Positions 61,101-64,000 of a stretch of DNA of 64,000 nt are shown piece by piece. Origin of the DNA: Solenopsis invicta (Eukaryota > Arthropoda > Insecta > Hymenoptera > Formicidae); contig NC_052667.1 of NCBI RefSeq assembly GCF_016802725.1, forward strand, positions 1,640,501 to 1,704,500, in the 5' to 3' direction. The translations under genes were made by a program, and so were the position numbers. The notes below the pieces were generated by a model that ran no database searches, was not told the origin of the DNA, and worked only from the letters and a program-made list of their open reading frames with translations. Position 1 is the stretch's first letter; each line of letters opens with the position of its first letter.

Positions 61101-63220
61101 GAAAATCTTATAAATACAATAATTATAAGATTAAGAGAGAAAAAAAGTGTGCGTTTAAGCTGAAAACGTGCACATGACGCGAATTAACGTATAATTGCAA
61201 CCTGTCAAGATCGTTCAGCACACTCGTCTTTCGCGACCTACGCAAACGCGGGGTCATATGCGTCTATTTAAGTGGACTGTTTAACGATTCAATGCCATAC
61301 GCCGCATTAATAAACTCGCGAGGCAAGTATACACCTTGATCAAACAAACGTTCGAAGCTGTCGCGATCACGCCCAGCTCGCTCGACATTGTCGCACGATC
61401 ATTAACCGATGCACATGAACGCATTTACATCGAGATTGCGTTTCATTAATTAATTATACAGCTACATCTACATCCGGCAGCGAGTCAATCATCGGAGTCA
61501 TGTACGCGCGCGATTGTCTCATCGAACGAATTAAAAAGCGCCAACAAAAAGATGTTTCTTCAGCTGAAAACGAAACATTGATATTAATTTTTTTTCTCGT
61601 TGCACAAAAAAAACGCAAACGACTTTGGTATAACGATAAGCTCGTACGTGCTTATTTACGCGCAAGTATAATACTCGATATAAAAACCTAAAATTATCTT
61701 CTCTTTAAAAAAACAAGGCATTTTATTACGAGGTGACGTATATCATTTTTTTCCTGTAACATAACGATATAGTTGTTTAGTTTTTCTTTGATGGCAATCG
61801 TGATAGATTTTATAATGATGTGATTTTTGTTTGATAATATTTTTCTTGCTGAATCATTAGAGATAGTTTTTCGTGTGCGTTTTCTGCTTTCTCGTATTTG
61901 TTCCCCATCGACATTTAAGTGTCGATTGTTTCGTAACGTTCGTGCTTTTTCGCTTCGAACAAAGTGCACTAACTCATAAATAATAATCTTAATTCGCGAT
62001 CAGTGAAAAACTTGATGGAAATCCGCTCGTTCCTGCCGCGAGCCAAAATGCATCAGCAAGATTATGTGCATCGTTTCACATCGGAAGACTTTTTGCAAGG
62101 CATCTCGGCGAAACCTTGACGAGAGAATGCAATAAATAGTTTGTCGTAAAAAAAAAGTTTATCGCACACTTTAATGTGGTTCGATACTATCGTAAATAAT
62201 TACGAAGCCTCTGCAACGATAGAAGATTGCGCCACGCGCTTCACAAGCATCGATAACTCGTGGCTTCCGGACGATATTCAATAGCGAAGATTATTACCTG
62301 TAAAATTTCCACGATCTGGGCTTGAACTATGTCACATAATTATAAGAACGTTTGCTTTGCATAACCGCAGCTCGACTTCCACGTATCACGTAAAGAATAG
62401 ATATCGAGACGTTCTATTTCAAAATAATTGAAAGATTATTCGCTGCAAAAAAACGACTGTTTTTAAAGAAAATCGTCGTTGATTACGCAAAATAAATATT
62501 TTTGTTCCGCCAAATCTGTAGATTGCGCGCACGCATTTTTGGAGTTTAAATTTAATAGGGGACAAAAACAAGCGGTAAAATAACGCACAGATGCAGCGAA
62601 GTTTATCGATAAACCATAATCAATTAGACTTCATTAAACAACTGAAATTATTTTTTCAAAGAATTTCATTATTTATTAATTTTACAAATAAAAATCATTA
62701 AGAAGTCGTTAAATTTTCCAAGAAAAATTTCGTCAATCTGTGTAATCAACACGAAATCCATGATTCTTTTCCACGATGATCCACGATATTCTTTACAATT
62801 TTCTACAGATATTACCGTAATTAATGGCTCATAAAGTTGATTGCCTGTTTTACATTATAAACCCATTTCTGTAACGTCGCACTGTCTAGCGAAGGCTCAT
62901 TTAAAAATCAATCTTGTCAACGTAATCAGTACGTTTAAGTGCAATCTACAGAAGTAATGGACGATGATATATCATGATACATCCTTTTCATAATCATATT
63001 GAAATTGTTTAGTATAATATTTCCACGTTATCACGTAGAGAACTTTCATTTATTCACACAACAGATCAACGGTAACTCTCACGTTACCTAAGATTATCAC
63101 GCTCTTTTCAAAATGGAAAATCGATTGACGTCAAAGTGATTGAGATGCTTCTTTTCAGTAATCCTCAGAAGACATGGACAAGGAAATCCTTAATAAGAAA
63201 ATTTCTACTTATGTCCTCAC
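58112..63220. other. Gene-free DNA
   Basis: 58.2-59.9 kb is extremely AT-rich and contains the foldback fragment. 60.0-61.7 kb is richer in CpG with short frames; the rest is AT-rich. No gene recognised. Confidence 0.45.
59500..59822. mobile_element. Right-end fragment of the foldback element
   Basis: Matches 56030-56384, including TTTTAATAATATTAATC, the GGATCATA..TCATATCGATC segment and the terminal TTTTTGAACAG. The matching left arm is absent or too diverged to see. Confidence 0.6.
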
Positions 63221-63420
63221 ATACTAAAAAAAAGTTGTTAACTAAAATTTTCAACTTGATTAAATTTCTTCATTTAAAGTATTTATGTATTTAAGCTAAA
63301 CATACAGATAAATTAAATACATAAATGCTTAAAGTTCAAGTATTTTATGTATTTGAGTTAAATATATAAATACTTGAATTAAATAAATTTAATCAATTAA
63401 AGAACTTTTTTTCTTTAGTG
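63221..63420. mobile_element. CACTG...CAGTG palindromic MITE, second copy
   Basis: A diverged 200-bp copy of the 39139-39300 element with ATACTAAAAAAAAGTTGTTAAC at the left and TTTTTTTCTTTAGTG at the right. It abuts a different palindrome starting at 63421. Confidence 0.65.
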
Positions 63421-63571
63421 CAGAAATGTAATACTGGTAATCTAAAATTCGCCAGTAATTATTGCTTATTTAGAGTATTAAAAGTACTAATCAACGGTAC
63501 TTTTAATACTCAACATAAGTAATATAATAATTACTGGTACTCAACTTAATACTGCCAGAATCACATTTCTG
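63421..63571. mobile_element. 151-bp palindromic element
   Basis: CAGAAATGTAATACTGGTAA at the left mirrors ACTGCCAGAATCACATTTCT plus G at the right. The inner arms GTATTAAAAGTAC and GTACTTTTAATAC, flanked by CCAGTAATTATT and its complement, form a long stem. Confidence 0.6.
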
Positions 63572-64000
63572 TAAAAATGATGAATGCCGGACGTGTTTAG
63601 TAAGTCATTGAAAAGAAGAGAATCTCGATCATATACACATAATCTACGTATGATTCTATGTATCCTCATCACGCAATACTGTTTTTTCTCAGATTCTTCC
63701 ACTCGCCGATTCTTCCACCGCACCTTGGCTGATTCGAGGCGGAGTGCGACGCGACTGAGCGCAGTATCGAAGTGTGCGCAAAACGCGTAGTGCGCTGTGC
63801 GTTCGTATCGAGACTGTCTACGCGTTTTATACAGAAATCGCGCCAATTACGAGTTACGTAGGTGTGATCACTCGCACCGATTTCGACCCCCCGCCAATTG
63901 CCTTTCTCACCTCGCGCCGTGTAACTCGACACCTTCTCCGACGTTTGGATCGCCCGATCGACGCATTTCGCGATGTCCGATCGCACTAGAAGGAGTATTC
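63572..64000. other. CpG-rich right edge
   Basis: Overlapping frames on both strands, cut by the window end. It may be the start of a promoter region outside the window. Confidence 0.3.

Overview
The window is eukaryotic nuclear DNA, almost certainly from an insect and most likely from a hymenopteran such as an ant. The reasons are a split gene with short phase-compatible exons and GT-AG introns, very AT-rich introns and spacers broken by islands in which CpG is abundant rather than depleted, many microsatellites (TA, GT, CT/GA, AGC, GCC), and many small palindromic transposon remnants. There are no operons, CRISPR arrays or bacterial-type genes. The lineage is an inference from composition and protein similarity; no species-diagnostic marker was seen.

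Only one gene is confidently identified. It lies on the + strand from 17564 to 30777 in about 13 coding exons and encodes the inner-arm axonemal dynein intermediate chain WDR63/DNAI3 (the IC140-type subunit of the I1/f dynein), a WD-repeat protein of roughly 1,170 residues. Eleven of the twelve joints have a clear GT-AG solution that keeps the frame, or a choice of in-frame solutions (exon 11). The joint between exons 3 and 4 is weaker. Several introns are long and carry CpG-rich islands (intron 6, 22260-22860; intron 7, 24590-25400; intron 9, 26504-27190) or palindromic repeats.

The 1-17 kb and 31-64 kb regions hold no recognisable coding gene. They look like intergenic DNA or the introns of a larger gene. 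On the minus strand, a chain of exon-like blocks with good splice signals (57454-57020, 56493-56447, 53801-53661) resembles the 5' end of another gene, with a start codon at 53700 and a donor after 13 codons. An exon-like block at 1786-1735 is in a compatible phase, so the dynein gene could be nested, in the opposite orientation, inside a >50 kb intron of that gene. This is a hypothesis only. A + strand donor-bearing CpG block at about 32560-32825 and a possible divergent first exon at 57974-58111 are further promoter candidates.

The region is rich in non-autonomous palindromic elements. They include a 1 kb foldback element (55370-56384) with relatives at 11994-12131 and 59500-59822, a transposon inserted within another (52660-53123 inside 52288-53180), several elements ending in CACTG...CAGTG or close variants, a 92-bp perfect tandem duplication (56742-56925), and some near-perfect hairpins. 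No transposase gene was recognised. No convincing tRNA, rRNA or other RNA gene was found by eye.
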